Shown here: positions 16,721 to 25,555 of the stretch, in pieces
Layout: every line of letters begins with the position of its first letter
Position numbering within the stretch: the first letter of the stretch is position 1
Assembly (NCBI RefSeq): GCF_029360585.1
Contig: NZ_JAQZSJ010000026.1
Span: 1,941 to 60,283 of the forward strand
Direction of reading: 5' to 3'
DNA: 58,343 nt
Source of the DNA: Cohnella caldifontis
GTDB lineage: Bacteria; Bacillota; Bacilli; Paenibacillales; Paenibacillaceae
Position numbers and translations under genes: made by a program
Notes under the pieces: generated by a model
The model's database searches: none
Told to the model about the DNA's origin: nothing
What the model saw: only the letters and a program-made list of their open reading frames with translations

Positions 16721-18446
16721 CGATGGAAATGTTGGTTTAAAAGGAACGCATATCTTTGCCAAATATACTGAGCAAATCAATCCCAAAAATCAAGGGAACC
16801 CTTTTATTGAAGCATTGCCTAACCGGGTTGATATAAGTACTTTCATTGATGCACTTTATTCTGCACCCCCTATGGATTCAAAGTACAACAATTTATGCAT
16901 TGAAGACCGTCTTGAATTGGTTCAACAAATACGGCCAGATTTTTGGTTGCCTCTACCTTCACACTATGATAAGTATCGAAATTTATATACGATGATCAAA
17001 ATGGGTTATCAATCAAGAAATCCGATGCACGCAATGTATAATCGTCAGTTTGCAGTAGGTTGGGATGAGATATTTAAATCAGGTATTGATGAAAACGGCG
17101 CAAACTTAGCTGGGAATGTTCAGACAGCCCAGAGTCTAGTCGAAATCGCCATCAATGGTTATGGAAAAACGCAAATATATGAACGAATGTTAACCAAATT
17201 GTTTCCACAAGTCATTCATCATAGTGAGTATCAAGGGAGAGCGCTAACGCAGACTCAACTGGTATGGTTAAAAGTAGAATGTCCATATAATAAATCGGTC
17301 GGTACATTTTGCAAAAGCTTTTATGCTGAGGTAGATAAATTATTGGGAACGAACTTCTATGAAAGATATGCTGAAAAGCCTGGAACAATCGATAAACTGG
17401 TAATTAGACTGATTAAGACCGTGGCCCAAGTTAATCTAGGTGTACTTGTGATTGATGAGATACAAAAAATTCAGAAGGCTTACTCTGGTGGAGAAGAGGA
17501 CATGATCGATTTTATCACTCAACTTGTAAATACACTTGGAGTACCGGTTATTTTAATCGGATCATATAAAGCACTATACCTGTTCAAAGATTCGCTGGCT
17601 AATACCAGGAAGTGTTTGCCAAATGGCTATGCAGAAAATATATCAGGCTATATGCTTGAGGATAGTTGGGAATGGAACCATTTCATCGAAAATCTTTGGG
17701 ATCTTCAATATACAAAAACATATACCGAAGTCACGCCTGAGATAAAAAAAGCAATGCATTTTTATTCCATGGGGATTCCAGATATTGCGGTCAAGCTATT
17801 TATCCACATTCAATCCCTGACGATTGTAAATGGTGGAGATGAGCGTATACGCGTGTCTTATATTCGTGAGGTGGCAGAAAGAAGTCTGAACTTAGTTCAG
17901 CCTATATTTAATAGAATACGCTCGGGCGATCCAACCGCGTACAAAGAATTGGATGATATTAAGCCGGATTGGGTTCCATTAAACGGCTATATAAAAGAGG
18001 CGTCTCATAGGATTACTGTACACGGAAGCTTAGCAGAAGAACATGCGCGAGTTCTTCAGGAAAAAAGAAAAGAAGAGATCTTGGCTAAACTAACGGAATT
18101 TGCACTGCAGCTTGTTCAATCTTCAACTGATGCAGAAGTTCTAGCGAATAAGGTTTATGATGCTAGTTCTGGAATGGGCGATATTACCTTAATGTTTGGT
18201 CAGATTGCACGGCTTGTTGTAGATAACGCTGATTATACTCAGGTAGTGACTAAAAGCAATATTATAAAATCAACAGAAGAGCTTCCGAAAAAGAAAGTAG
18301 TGAGAAAGGTAAAACCTGAATTGAAGCACGATGATATTCGATATGTTGTTCAAGTTGGGCACAGAAAAGGGTTAACTACGGAAGAAGCACTTGAGGAAAA
18401 GGGGTATATAAGAGGCGTAGATGAGTTGCTAGATATCATATCTTAA
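16704..18446 (+). CDS. tnsC: Tn7-like target-selection ATPase TnsC
   Basis: A 580-residue AAA+ ATPase that links target selector and transposase. Walker A is AINGYGKTQIYER near residue 150 (the first Gly of the P-loop is Ala here, so it is slightly degenerate), Walker B is VLVIDEIQKI near 247, and a sensor-1-like ILIGSYKA follows near 285. The C-terminal tail (KKKVVRKVKPELK) is basic. AAGGAGA precedes the ATG, and the gene overlaps tnsB by 17 bases. Role is by family knowledge. Confidence 0.92.
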   Translation: MSPMISDGNVGLKGTHIFAKYTEQINPKNQGNPFIEALPNRVDISTFIDALYSAPPMDSKYNNLCIEDRLELVQQIRPDFWLPLPSHYDKYRNLYTMIKMGYQSRNPMHAMYNRQFAVGWDEIFKSGIDENGANLAGNVQTAQSLVEIAINGYGKTQIYERMLTKLFPQVIHHSEYQGRALTQTQLVWLKVECPYNKSVGTFCKSFYAEVDKLLGTNFYERYAEKPGTIDKLVIRLIKTVAQVNLGVLVIDEIQKIQKAYSGGEEDMIDFITQLVNTLGVPVILIGSYKALYLFKDSLANTRKCLPNGYAENISGYMLEDSWEWNHFIENLWDLQYTKTYTEVTPEIKKAMHFYSMGIPDIAVKLFIHIQSLTIVNGGDERIRVSYIREVAERSLNLVQPIFNRIRSGDPTAYKELDDIKPDWVPLNGYIKEASHRITVHGSLAEEHARVLQEKRKEEILAKLTEFALQLVQSSTDAEVLANKVYDASSGMGDITLMFGQIARLVVDNADYTQVVTKSNIIKSTEELPKKKVVRKVKPELKHDDIRYVVQVGHRKGLTTEEALEEKGYIRGVDELLDIIS

Positions 18447-18475
18447 ATTCGAAAAGACAATGATGGGGGTGCTGT

Positions 18476-20401
18476 ATGCCTCAAATGCTCTTCTTCCCTG
18501 AACCGTTACCCGATGAAGATTTTCGAAGCATTGTTTATCGTTATCACCTTATGTCCTCCAATTCCATATTTTCAGAGTCAAAGGAAGAACTGTTCGGTAT
18601 AAGGTCCCATAAAAATCTTATGTTTCCGATGAAACTTGAATATTTTTGTTGCAGACTTCCGATTGGGCATTCTCTTCGACTTAATACCTTCATTGAAAAG
18701 CATACATGGGTAGGGTTAATATTCTGTTTCCTTACAAAAACAAATCAAGAAAAAATACATATGCTCATGAAATTCGGTAATGAAAAATTATATCAAACAA
18801 CTCTACTCCATATAGCAGGGCTATTCTCAAAACAGATACGATATTGCCCTGAATGTTTGAAAGTTGATGAAGAACAATTCGGAATTTGTTACGTACATCG
18901 TATTCATCAACTATCGTTCCTTGATTATTGTCCAGTTCACTATTCGAAACTTATTAATGCGTGCCCAAATTGTAATTATCCTTTGAGTAAAGACTATGCA
19001 GAAGAACTCATTTACCAATCGAAATGCAAAAAATGCAAATCAACTATGGAAACTCCACTAATTGAAAAGACAAACTCCATTACTATGTTCAAAGATAAAC
19101 TGATGCAGGATTTATGCAAACTACGAGATTACTCTGATCAGCTTAGTGCTGAAATTATTCAATTAAAGTTAATGATGAAATTGTGGGAACTAAAATATAT
19201 TCATTACCGTGGTCGTGTGATGAAATTGGAGTTTTTAAGCGAAATGGTATCCAAATATTCATCAGAGCAGCTAAAAGTAATTGGGTTAGAGAAGACTCAA
19301 TTAGTATCAAAACATTTTGTAGCTCGTTTTCTGACGTTGGATGATATGAGAAGACATGTCTTGTTTTATATCGTGCTAATCCAGTATCTTTTTCATTCCG
19401 TTGATGAGTTACTTAGCTATAATCATCCTATCGCAATTCAAGTTCCTTTTGGTAATGGCCCTTGGGAGTGCTACAACACAATATGTGAAGGATATAATCG
19501 AAAGGTGATTAACCGTTGTACTCGTAATTCGAAGGGATCAGGTGGTTCTACAGTTTCGGTTGAATTTGTGTGTCCGATTTGTGGTTATACTTATTCACGG
19601 TTATGGAAACCGGAAGGGGATGAATCACGCAAACCCTTGGTCGTTAGTAAGGGGCATCTGTGGCAAGAAAAAGTGAAGGATCTTTATAGTGCGGGATATT
19701 CAATTTATCAGATTCGAAAAAAAACCGGCTTTTCCGAAACCGCGTTAAAAACTTATGTAAATCAGTTAAAGTACCAGATGGTAAAAGCATCAGAATTAAA
19801 GATCCCTTATGATACTTCATTAGCTATAAAAGAAACTGCAACTACTGGGGTATTGAAGAACAAGTATATATTTCGAAATATATTGTTGGAGACGGCAAGA
19901 GAAAAGAAGACCACAAAGCGAATAACGATGCTTCGTTTACATCCAAGAGAATATAACTGGTTATATCGACATGATTCGGAGTGGCTAAACAAACATTTTC
20001 CGAGACAGGCAAGAGTTAAAGAAAAAATTGATTTAAAAGATTTCGACATAATACTGGCAAAGAAAATTTGGGAAGTAACTAATCAATTGAAAATAACTTG
20101 TAGCACCAGGATAAGAAAACACACAATATTGAATCAATTAACCCCTTTGGAAAAATCAAGGATAACAAATATGCAAGAGCGCTTACCAGAGAGCACAAGA
20201 GTATTACAGCAATCGATTGAAGATTTTGAGTCTTTTTTAATTAGAGGCCTTAACCGAATATTTAAGAAGTTGAGGATGAAAGGATATCGGACCGTAACGT
20301 ATAGAGCTGTTTTAAATTATTCTAAGCAATATGGTCGATGTGGAGACGAGACAAGGGCCAAAATTGAGATGTTATTAGAGCAACTCAATCGAGAAGTCTA
20401 A
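18476..20401 (+). CDS. TnsD/TniQ target selector 1
   Basis: 641 residues of the TniQ family. The N-terminus FFPEPLPDEDFRSIVYRYH is the TniQ start, zinc-type Cys pairs follow (RYCPECL near 122, YCPVHY and ACPNC near 155-170, and VCPICGY near 365), and the family repeat LYRHDSEWL lies near 500. TnsD proteins bind a specific DNA site and recruit TnsC. Whether this copy or the next one reads glmS cannot be told from the sequence. It lies 30 bases behind tnsC and is probably cotranscribed. It is longer than Tn7 TnsD (508 residues). Confidence 0.88.
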   Translation: MPQMLFFPEPLPDEDFRSIVYRYHLMSSNSIFSESKEELFGIRSHKNLMFPMKLEYFCCRLPIGHSLRLNTFIEKHTWVGLIFCFLTKTNQEKIHMLMKFGNEKLYQTTLLHIAGLFSKQIRYCPECLKVDEEQFGICYVHRIHQLSFLDYCPVHYSKLINACPNCNYPLSKDYAEELIYQSKCKKCKSTMETPLIEKTNSITMFKDKLMQDLCKLRDYSDQLSAEIIQLKLMMKLWELKYIHYRGRVMKLEFLSEMVSKYSSEQLKVIGLEKTQLVSKHFVARFLTLDDMRRHVLFYIVLIQYLFHSVDELLSYNHPIAIQVPFGNGPWECYNTICEGYNRKVINRCTRNSKGSGGSTVSVEFVCPICGYTYSRLWKPEGDESRKPLVVSKGHLWQEKVKDLYSAGYSIYQIRKKTGFSETALKTYVNQLKYQMVKASELKIPYDTSLAIKETATTGVLKNKYIFRNILLETAREKKTTKRITMLRLHPREYNWLYRHDSEWLNKHFPRQARVKEKIDLKDFDIILAKKIWEVTNQLKITCSTRIRKHTILNQLTPLEKSRITNMQERLPESTRVLQQSIEDFESFLIRGLNRIFKKLRMKGYRTVTYRAVLNYSKQYGRCGDETRAKIEMLLEQLNREV

Positions 20402-20499
20402 AGGAAAACAGAGGTAAATATTTCGTACTATGTTGGGAATATCCTTATCGGAAAGGGGAAAAATAATCATATTGCCAATTAGTTTGGAGTGAAGGCAGT

Positions 20500-22347
20500 A
20501 TGATATATTTTCCTTCTTTGTTCCCGGATGAAATACTATATAGTGCTTTTTCCAGATATCATAGAGATTCAGGAAACGAGAATCATAAACTGACGATGGA
20601 AGATTTATTTGGGGATACACAAGTGTGTGCATCATTACTATTCCCATCCCATTTGACTTCTCTATGTGATAGAATGCCTCCTGGAAGTTTGTATAGTCCT
20701 GAAGAGTTAATTATTTACCATACATTTCTCCCATACTATGCGCCTTTTATTTCTGACAAAAGATATTTAGAAATGAAAGAAATAATGAAGTCAGGTAAGG
20801 GGACTTCTGCTTACATGCAGATTGGTAAACCGGCCTCGACGGTTAAAACACAACAAGGATTAAGGTATTGCCCGACTTGTGTTATTAGAGATCGCGAAAT
20901 CTATGGAGAGGCGTATTGGCATAGGTCCCACCAGGCCGATGGGGTATTTGTATGTCATTATCACCCTAATGCGCTTATCACAACCAATGTGACACATACC
21001 AAGCAAAGAAATAAGCACGAATATGTATCGTTAGAAATTATTTTGAAGAATGAGGACTTACAGTACAATCCAGTACCTCCCCAGTCTTTTAATATCCTGA
21101 AGTTTATTGCTGAACAGACAAATCTTCTCTTGAGCAGTAGTTGGAATCCTCTCGGTTTGCTTAAACTGAATCGATTTTATGTATCGAAGTTGCAACATAT
21201 GGGTCTGGCCAATCATACGGGAAGAATCAGGTGGGCGGATCTAATACCTGCATTTAACCTATTTTTAGGAAAAGAATTGCTAACAGAACTTCAAAGTCAC
21301 ATTGAACTTTCGCAAGAAGCAACATGGCTACATAAATTACTTAGGAAACCGCGTGTTACGTGCCACCCGTTAAGGCATCTACTGGTTCTTGGTTTTCTAG
21401 GCGAGACTATCGAAAGCATGACTAATCAAATATCTGATTATAAGATATCTTATGAACCTTTTGGGAAAGGGCCATGGCCATGTCTCAACAAAGCTGCAAA
21501 TCATTATAAAGATCCAGTGATATCATCATGTGAAATTACAAGATGTTCAAAAACGGGAATGCCAGTAGGAACTTTCTCCTGTTCCTGTGGATTTGTCTAT
21601 TCGCGGAAAGGGCCAGATCAATCCAATGATGATCGTTTTAAGATTGGCCGAATAAAAAACTTTGGTGAAGTATGGAACGAGAAATTGCGAATTATATCTC
21701 AACAAGATATATCGCTGAGAGAAATGTCCAGAAGGCTTGGTTGTGATCCGAAAACAGTGATAAGTAGGCTTTCCGATAGCAAAACAGTCATATCATCTGC
21801 GGTTGATCAAGAAAGCATGCGCTATAAAGAAGAATGGAAGAAATTAATAAGTAGTAATAGTGAGTTGTCTGTAACCGAGCTTAGAAAACTAAATCAATCT
21901 GCTTATACCTGGCTGTACAGACATGATAGGACGTGGTTGCATGAACATTCGCCCGTTAATAGGAAGAGTATTAAAAAGCGTGAACGGATCAATTGGGAAG
22001 AAAGGGATCATCAAATTGCTAAAGAGGTTCAATTAGCGGCAAATGAAATTTTGTATGGAAAATCTGATAAACTTATCAGGGTAACGAAAACAGAGATCGG
22101 ACGAAGGATCGGTAAGTTACCTCTTTTATTTAAAATGTTACACAAGTTACCTGAAACGGCCAAACAATTAAATGTTGTATTGGAGACGGTTGAGGAATTT
22201 CAAAAAAGACGAATTAATCTCAAGGCAGTAGAATTGATGAATACGAATGCAATTGTTAAGCGTTGGGAACTGATTCGGGTTTCTGGCTTAAGAAAGAAGT
22301 TTATTGAAATTCATCATGATGTAATTGATGACCTCACTGTAACATAG
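20500..22347 (+). CDS. TnsD/TniQ target selector 2
   Basis: 615 residues with the same layout as the first selector: the start MIYFPSLFPDEILYSAFSRYH, zinc-type Cys motif RYCPTCVIRD near residue 125, SCSCGFVYSRKG near 365, and the repeat AYTWLYRHDRTWL near 470. The two selectors share motifs but are widely different over most of their length, so they are old paralogues and not a recent duplication. In Tn7-like elements with two TniQ proteins each may direct insertion to a different site. The gap of about 100 bases has no clear terminator, so one operon is likely. Confidence 0.87.
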   Translation: MIYFPSLFPDEILYSAFSRYHRDSGNENHKLTMEDLFGDTQVCASLLFPSHLTSLCDRMPPGSLYSPEELIIYHTFLPYYAPFISDKRYLEMKEIMKSGKGTSAYMQIGKPASTVKTQQGLRYCPTCVIRDREIYGEAYWHRSHQADGVFVCHYHPNALITTNVTHTKQRNKHEYVSLEIILKNEDLQYNPVPPQSFNILKFIAEQTNLLLSSSWNPLGLLKLNRFYVSKLQHMGLANHTGRIRWADLIPAFNLFLGKELLTELQSHIELSQEATWLHKLLRKPRVTCHPLRHLLVLGFLGETIESMTNQISDYKISYEPFGKGPWPCLNKAANHYKDPVISSCEITRCSKTGMPVGTFSCSCGFVYSRKGPDQSNDDRFKIGRIKNFGEVWNEKLRIISQQDISLREMSRRLGCDPKTVISRLSDSKTVISSAVDQESMRYKEEWKKLISSNSELSVTELRKLNQSAYTWLYRHDRTWLHEHSPVNRKSIKKRERINWEERDHQIAKEVQLAANEILYGKSDKLIRVTKTEIGRRIGKLPLLFKMLHKLPETAKQLNVVLETVEEFQKRRINLKAVELMNTNAIVKRWELIRVSGLRKKFIEIHHDVIDDLTVT

Positions 22348-22395
22348 TAGTAGAGATGAATATGCGAAAACAAATTGCCAATGAAGGTGATAATA

Positions 22396-22776
22396 ATGAC
22401 ATTGCTTAATGACGAAGAAAAAGTCACTTTCTTAATCGATCTATTAGAACGCCATATTGATAAACTTCCGAGTGAGAACAGCTTTGTAAATTATCTTGAA
22501 TCAATCCGTGTTTTTTTAAAGACTAAAGATCCAATTCTTCAAAAGACGGCAATCTCTAATAGTGAGTTATTTATAGACAACTTCTCCCATGTTTTAAATA
22601 ACTGTATTACTTCCAAACAGGCGGTAGGTTCACTAATAGCTGCATTCGATAAAGTGGGATATGCTGATTCAATGGATGCTGCTGCGATTATTATTGAGTT
22701 TGAGGATCTTCTAAAACAAATGTCTGAAGAAGAAGCAGAGAAATTATATAGGGAACGTTGGTTGGCTGAAAAGTAG
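22396..22776 (+). CDS. Small acidic helical protein of unknown function
   Basis: 126 residues, acidic, predicted all-helical (LNDEEKVTFLIDLLERHIDK at the start, EDLLKQMSEEEAEKLYRERW at the end). I recognise no family. GAAGGTGATAA precedes the ATG at 22396; an in-frame ATG at 22375 has no clear ribosome site. It follows the second tnsD by 48 bases, so it may be the last gene of the tns operon or the first cargo gene. A role as an adaptor is only a guess. Confidence 0.6.
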   Translation: MTLLNDEEKVTFLIDLLERHIDKLPSENSFVNYLESIRVFLKTKDPILQKTAISNSELFIDNFSHVLNNCITSKQAVGSLIAAFDKVGYADSMDAAAIIIEFEDLLKQMSEEEAEKLYRERWLAEK

Positions 22777-22828
22777 GAATTTGAAAATGAAATATCCGAT
22801 ATTACTGGAGTTATGAGCAAATTGCTCG

Positions 22829-23041
22829 AGGATTGAATCGATCGACGAGCGTAACGAAAAGTTGGGCTACAAATTCCGCGAGGCCCAGCTAGAGAAAGTT
22901 CCTTACATGCTGGTAATCGGTGAAAATGAAGCAACTTCCGGCACAGTGTCCGTCAGAAAACGTAGCGAAGGAGACCTTGGAATAAAAAGCGTGGAGGAGG
23001 TAGCTGACCAGATTTACAAAGAAATCCGCGAGAAAAGGTGA
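22829..23041 (+). pseudogene. thrS: 3' fragment of threonyl-tRNA synthetase gene
   Basis: The reading frame gives IDERNEKLGYKFREAQLEKV, then PYMLVIGENE and VSVRKRSEGDLG, ending KEIREKR at a TGA. This is the anticodon-binding C-terminal domain of ThrRS; only about 70 codons remain and an in-frame stop lies at 22814. A hairpin terminator follows at 23107. The rest of the gene is absent, so this is a relic. It may come from a captured spare thrS. Confidence 0.85.
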
Positions 23042-23106
23042 CCATGATCAAGATAGCGGCTACCTGGACAATTGTTGGTTTATAGCCGTCAATAAATCTT
23101 TAAACG

Positions 23107-23146
23107 ATGCAGCGGCAGTACTTTCCCCGGCCGCCGCTGCATTTTC
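23107..23146 (+). terminator. Terminator after the thrS fragment
   Basis: ATGCAGCGGC (23107-23116) pairs with GCCGCTGCAT (23133-23142), followed by TTTT. Confidence 0.7.
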
Positions 23147-23169
23147 CTAAGAAAGTTCGTTAAATGCAG

Positions 23170-24237
23170 TTACCTTTTATTTTGAAATTTATATCTCTTT
23201 TTAGCTTCAAGATAGATTTGTTTCAAACGTTCCTGATTTTCGTTCAACTCTTCAACCAAGATTTGATAAGTCTCTTGCTTGGTGAAGATATGGAAGGGGA
23301 CTTGAAGCGAGTTCACTGCGCCAAAATAAAGTTCCTTAAAATCATTTTCTGATAGATTCAATTCATCACGCAAATGTACGATTCTTGATTTAATACCGGG
23401 AGCGAGCGTGCATGTTGACTTCTCGTAAGGAAAAAAGTTTTTCTCGACTATGTGCAGGTATTGTTTGTCGAAATTATTGCTCATTCCGCTCAGATCAATG
23501 AAGCAAATCTCAAATAGATTTCTTAATGATTCCTCGTACTTCCCTTCTTGCTCCTGCAAGACCGAGAAACCGAGCAAGATATTTCTGTAAAGTCCGAAAT
23601 TCCGCTCTTTCCAACGGCTTTGCTTTTTAATATTTAGGATTTTATATCCTATTTCAAACTTTGAAAGACCAGGGTTTTTTACTTTTTCCTGTTGAGCTTC
23701 ATCAATCGTTACATCTACGTAGTTTTGGGAATGAAAAAACCAAATATGGTCATTTTCTTGAACAGCCTTTTGGCCTTGATCAGTCAATTGATATACGAGG
23801 TCGGGGAACAATTGGGATAGCTCTTTCTGGTCAACATGTTCTTGTATCCGTAGGATCAAATCTTCCTTTTTACCTGATGTTTTCAGTGATTTTTGCTTTA
23901 GCACGTCTTTTAAAACGGGCATTGTTGATTTTCTCATATTCTCTTCAACATTGTGTGTCACGCTCAGGTATCCTTGATCAATTAGTTTTTTCAGCGTCAA
24001 ATGTGGGTTGATTTCATAACGATATTCAAAATAACCTGGAAACTGGATATTGCTTGAGGATCCATTGACGTAATCTAATAATAGCAATTCAGCCGGCTTC
24101 AATGGAGCTGGTGTATTTATTTTATCGGTTGGCTCCTTTAAATGGTTTTTCGTGGTATTGTCGGCGGAAATATTGGATTTTGATATGGAGTTATTTGAAG
24201 GTTTAAATGCCTTGAAAATTTTCTGAATTATGTTCAT
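23170..24237 (-). CDS. SAP-motif protein of unknown function
   Basis: About 355 residues on the minus strand. The middle carries a SAP-like DNA-binding helix pair (MPVLKDVLKQKSLKTSGKKE, then LILRIQEHV near residues 105-135). The first 60 residues are polar and look disordered. The C-terminal half contains QEGKYEESLRNLFEICFIDL and a helical end (ERLKQIYLEAKKRYKF). I do not recognise a catalytic motif. GAGGTG before the ATG at 24237 decides this start over the in-frame ATG at 24276. It lies between the tns genes and Wadjet, in opposite orientation to csaA. Confidence 0.65.
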   Translation of the reverse strand: MNIIQKIFKAFKPSNNSISKSNISADNTTKNHLKEPTDKINTPAPLKPAELLLLDYVNGSSSNIQFPGYFEYRYEINPHLTLKKLIDQGYLSVTHNVEENMRKSTMPVLKDVLKQKSLKTSGKKEDLILRIQEHVDQKELSQLFPDLVYQLTDQGQKAVQENDHIWFFHSQNYVDVTIDEAQQEKVKNPGLSKFEIGYKILNIKKQSRWKERNFGLYRNILLGFSVLQEQEGKYEESLRNLFEICFIDLSGMSNNFDKQYLHIVEKNFFPYEKSTCTLAPGIKSRIVHLRDELNLSENDFKELYFGAVNSLQVPFHIFTKQETYQILVEELNENQERLKQIYLEAKKRYKFQNKR

Positions 24238-24503
24238 TCTACACCTCAGGAAATGTGATAAACTCGTTAACTTCAAAATTCGACAATCCTATCCGACGTT
24301 CCTGCCAAGTTGTTCCACATAAATGACGATTGAAATATTGGACAATCATATGCGGCAATAGTATCAATTCGGCTTATAGCCGTAACAAAAAGAAGAATCA
24401 GAAGTATACTGTTTTGAGCTTAATGTTTACAAGGTAGGTAGGTCCTACACTATATTGGGGTAATTTATTAGGTAATTACATGCAAAAGTTGGAGGCGAGA
24501 CTC
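24238..24503. promoter_or_regulatory. csaA leader with a MerR-like 19-bp-spaced promoter
   Basis: TTTACA (24426-24431) and TATATT (24451-24456) are 19 bp apart, and the spacer holds a GTAGG...CCTAC dyad. This is the geometry of MerR-activated promoters. No MerR gene is adjacent. The rest of the 266 bases shows nothing clear. Confidence 0.3.
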
Positions 24504-24833
24504 ATGGTAACAATTAAGGATTTAATGAAGTTGGATATTCGGATCGGAACTGTAATTCATGCAGAACCATTTCCGGAAGCACGAAAATCTGCAATAAAAT
24601 TATTAATTGATTTTGGTGAGATTGGACTTAAGCGCAGTTCGGCTCAAATTACGAGAAGATACGAACCTGAACAACTTATTGGCCGCCAAGTAATCGCAGT
24701 AGTAAACTTTCCTGTTAGACGTATCGCTGGTTTTGAATCGGAAGTTTAGGTAATTGGGGCAGTTCCGGAGGAAGGCGATGTGGTGCTTTTAAAGCCAGAT
24801 GAACCTGTAAAAAATGGTAAACCGATTGCCTAA
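24504..24833 (+). pseudogene. csaA: csaA (tRNA-binding-domain chaperone) with an internal amber stop
   Basis: The frame from 24504 gives [20 protein letters not shown] and later [20 protein letters not shown], the OB-fold tRNA-binding domain of CsaA (related to the MetRS C-terminus). A TAG at 24747-24749 interrupts it at codon 82; the same frame continues as VIGAVPEEGDVVLLKPD to a TAA at 24831. The normal protein is about 110 residues, so one base change explains the break. The truncated product lacks part of the OB fold and is probably inactive, unless the amber codon is suppressed. GGAGGCGA precedes the ATG. Confidence 0.85.
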
Positions 24834-24880
24834 AAGATACATTAATTAATGTTTTGTGATTTCTAGGAGGAGGTGTTTTG

Positions 24881-25480
24881 TTGAAATTCTCCAGCTACAA
24901 GGAAAGACGAAAAAGTTGGCCGCTGCAAGATACCATCAACAAAATCATCGAAGTAAATGAAGATATTGCGCAATTTTGGTCAAATTCTCATGGCTGGGCA
25001 CCATCCTCTGCAGCGGATTTGTTAGAAAAATCGAGATTGGATTGGCAGGTATCACTTTCACATACCTTGCACCGATGGGTGGACGCACCGGAAGCCGATG
25101 CGCCAGATCATGACGGCAGCTTGATACTCGCATGGACAAACATAGGGACTCTTGTTGAAAACACAATGAAACTTTTTCTCTCCGTATATCTGACTGATTA
25201 CCGGGTAGATGAGAAAGCAATTATGTACAAAGGTAAAGTAGTTGATCCGGATGGGGCCAAATTCGACAAACTTATTGTCTTTTTTAAGGAAAAGATCTGG
25301 ATGGACGACGAACGGGATGAACGTAATCAATGGGTCACCAAGATTCAGCGACGTCGTAATGCTATTCACGCATTCAAGAACCGAGAGATTGGTTCATTTG
25401 AGGAGTTGCATGAGGTCATTAGGGATTATTTAGATTTTATTGAAGATCTGAACGTTAGGTTGCCACGACCTGATTACTAA
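24881..25480 (+). CDS. Helical protein of unknown function next to csaA
   Basis: About 199 residues, mostly helical, with many Trp and charged residues. It starts KFSSYKERRKSWPLQDTI; the end has KIQRRRNAIHAFKNREIG. The R-R-N-A-I-H-A segment resembles the R-x4-H motif of HEPN-type proteins (RRNAIH), so it may be a distant HEPN-like domain. AGGAGGAGG lies 7 bases before the TTG at 24881 (a TTG at 24878 is also possible). It starts 47 bases after csaA. Function unknown; a toxin or defence role is inference from the motif and the island. Confidence 0.65.
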   Translation: MKFSSYKERRKSWPLQDTINKIIEVNEDIAQFWSNSHGWAPSSAADLLEKSRLDWQVSLSHTLHRWVDAPEADAPDHDGSLILAWTNIGTLVENTMKLFLSVYLTDYRVDEKAIMYKGKVVDPDGAKFDKLIVFFKEKIWMDDERDERNQWVTKIQRRRNAIHAFKNREIGSFEELHEVIRDYLDFIEDLNVRLPRPDY

Positions 25481-25502
25481 TTAAACATGCGTTACAAAAT
25501 GG

Positions 25503-25541
25503 AAGCACCGCCGTTTCCAAATAAGGTTATCGGCGGTGCCA
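25503..25541 (+). terminator. Probable terminator between the unknown gene and jetC (convergent)
   Basis: GCACCGCCG (25505-25513) pairs with CGGCGGTGC (25531-25539). Only a moderate T run follows, so the call is less certain. Confidence 0.5.
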
Positions 25542-25555
25542 CTTATTTATTACTA

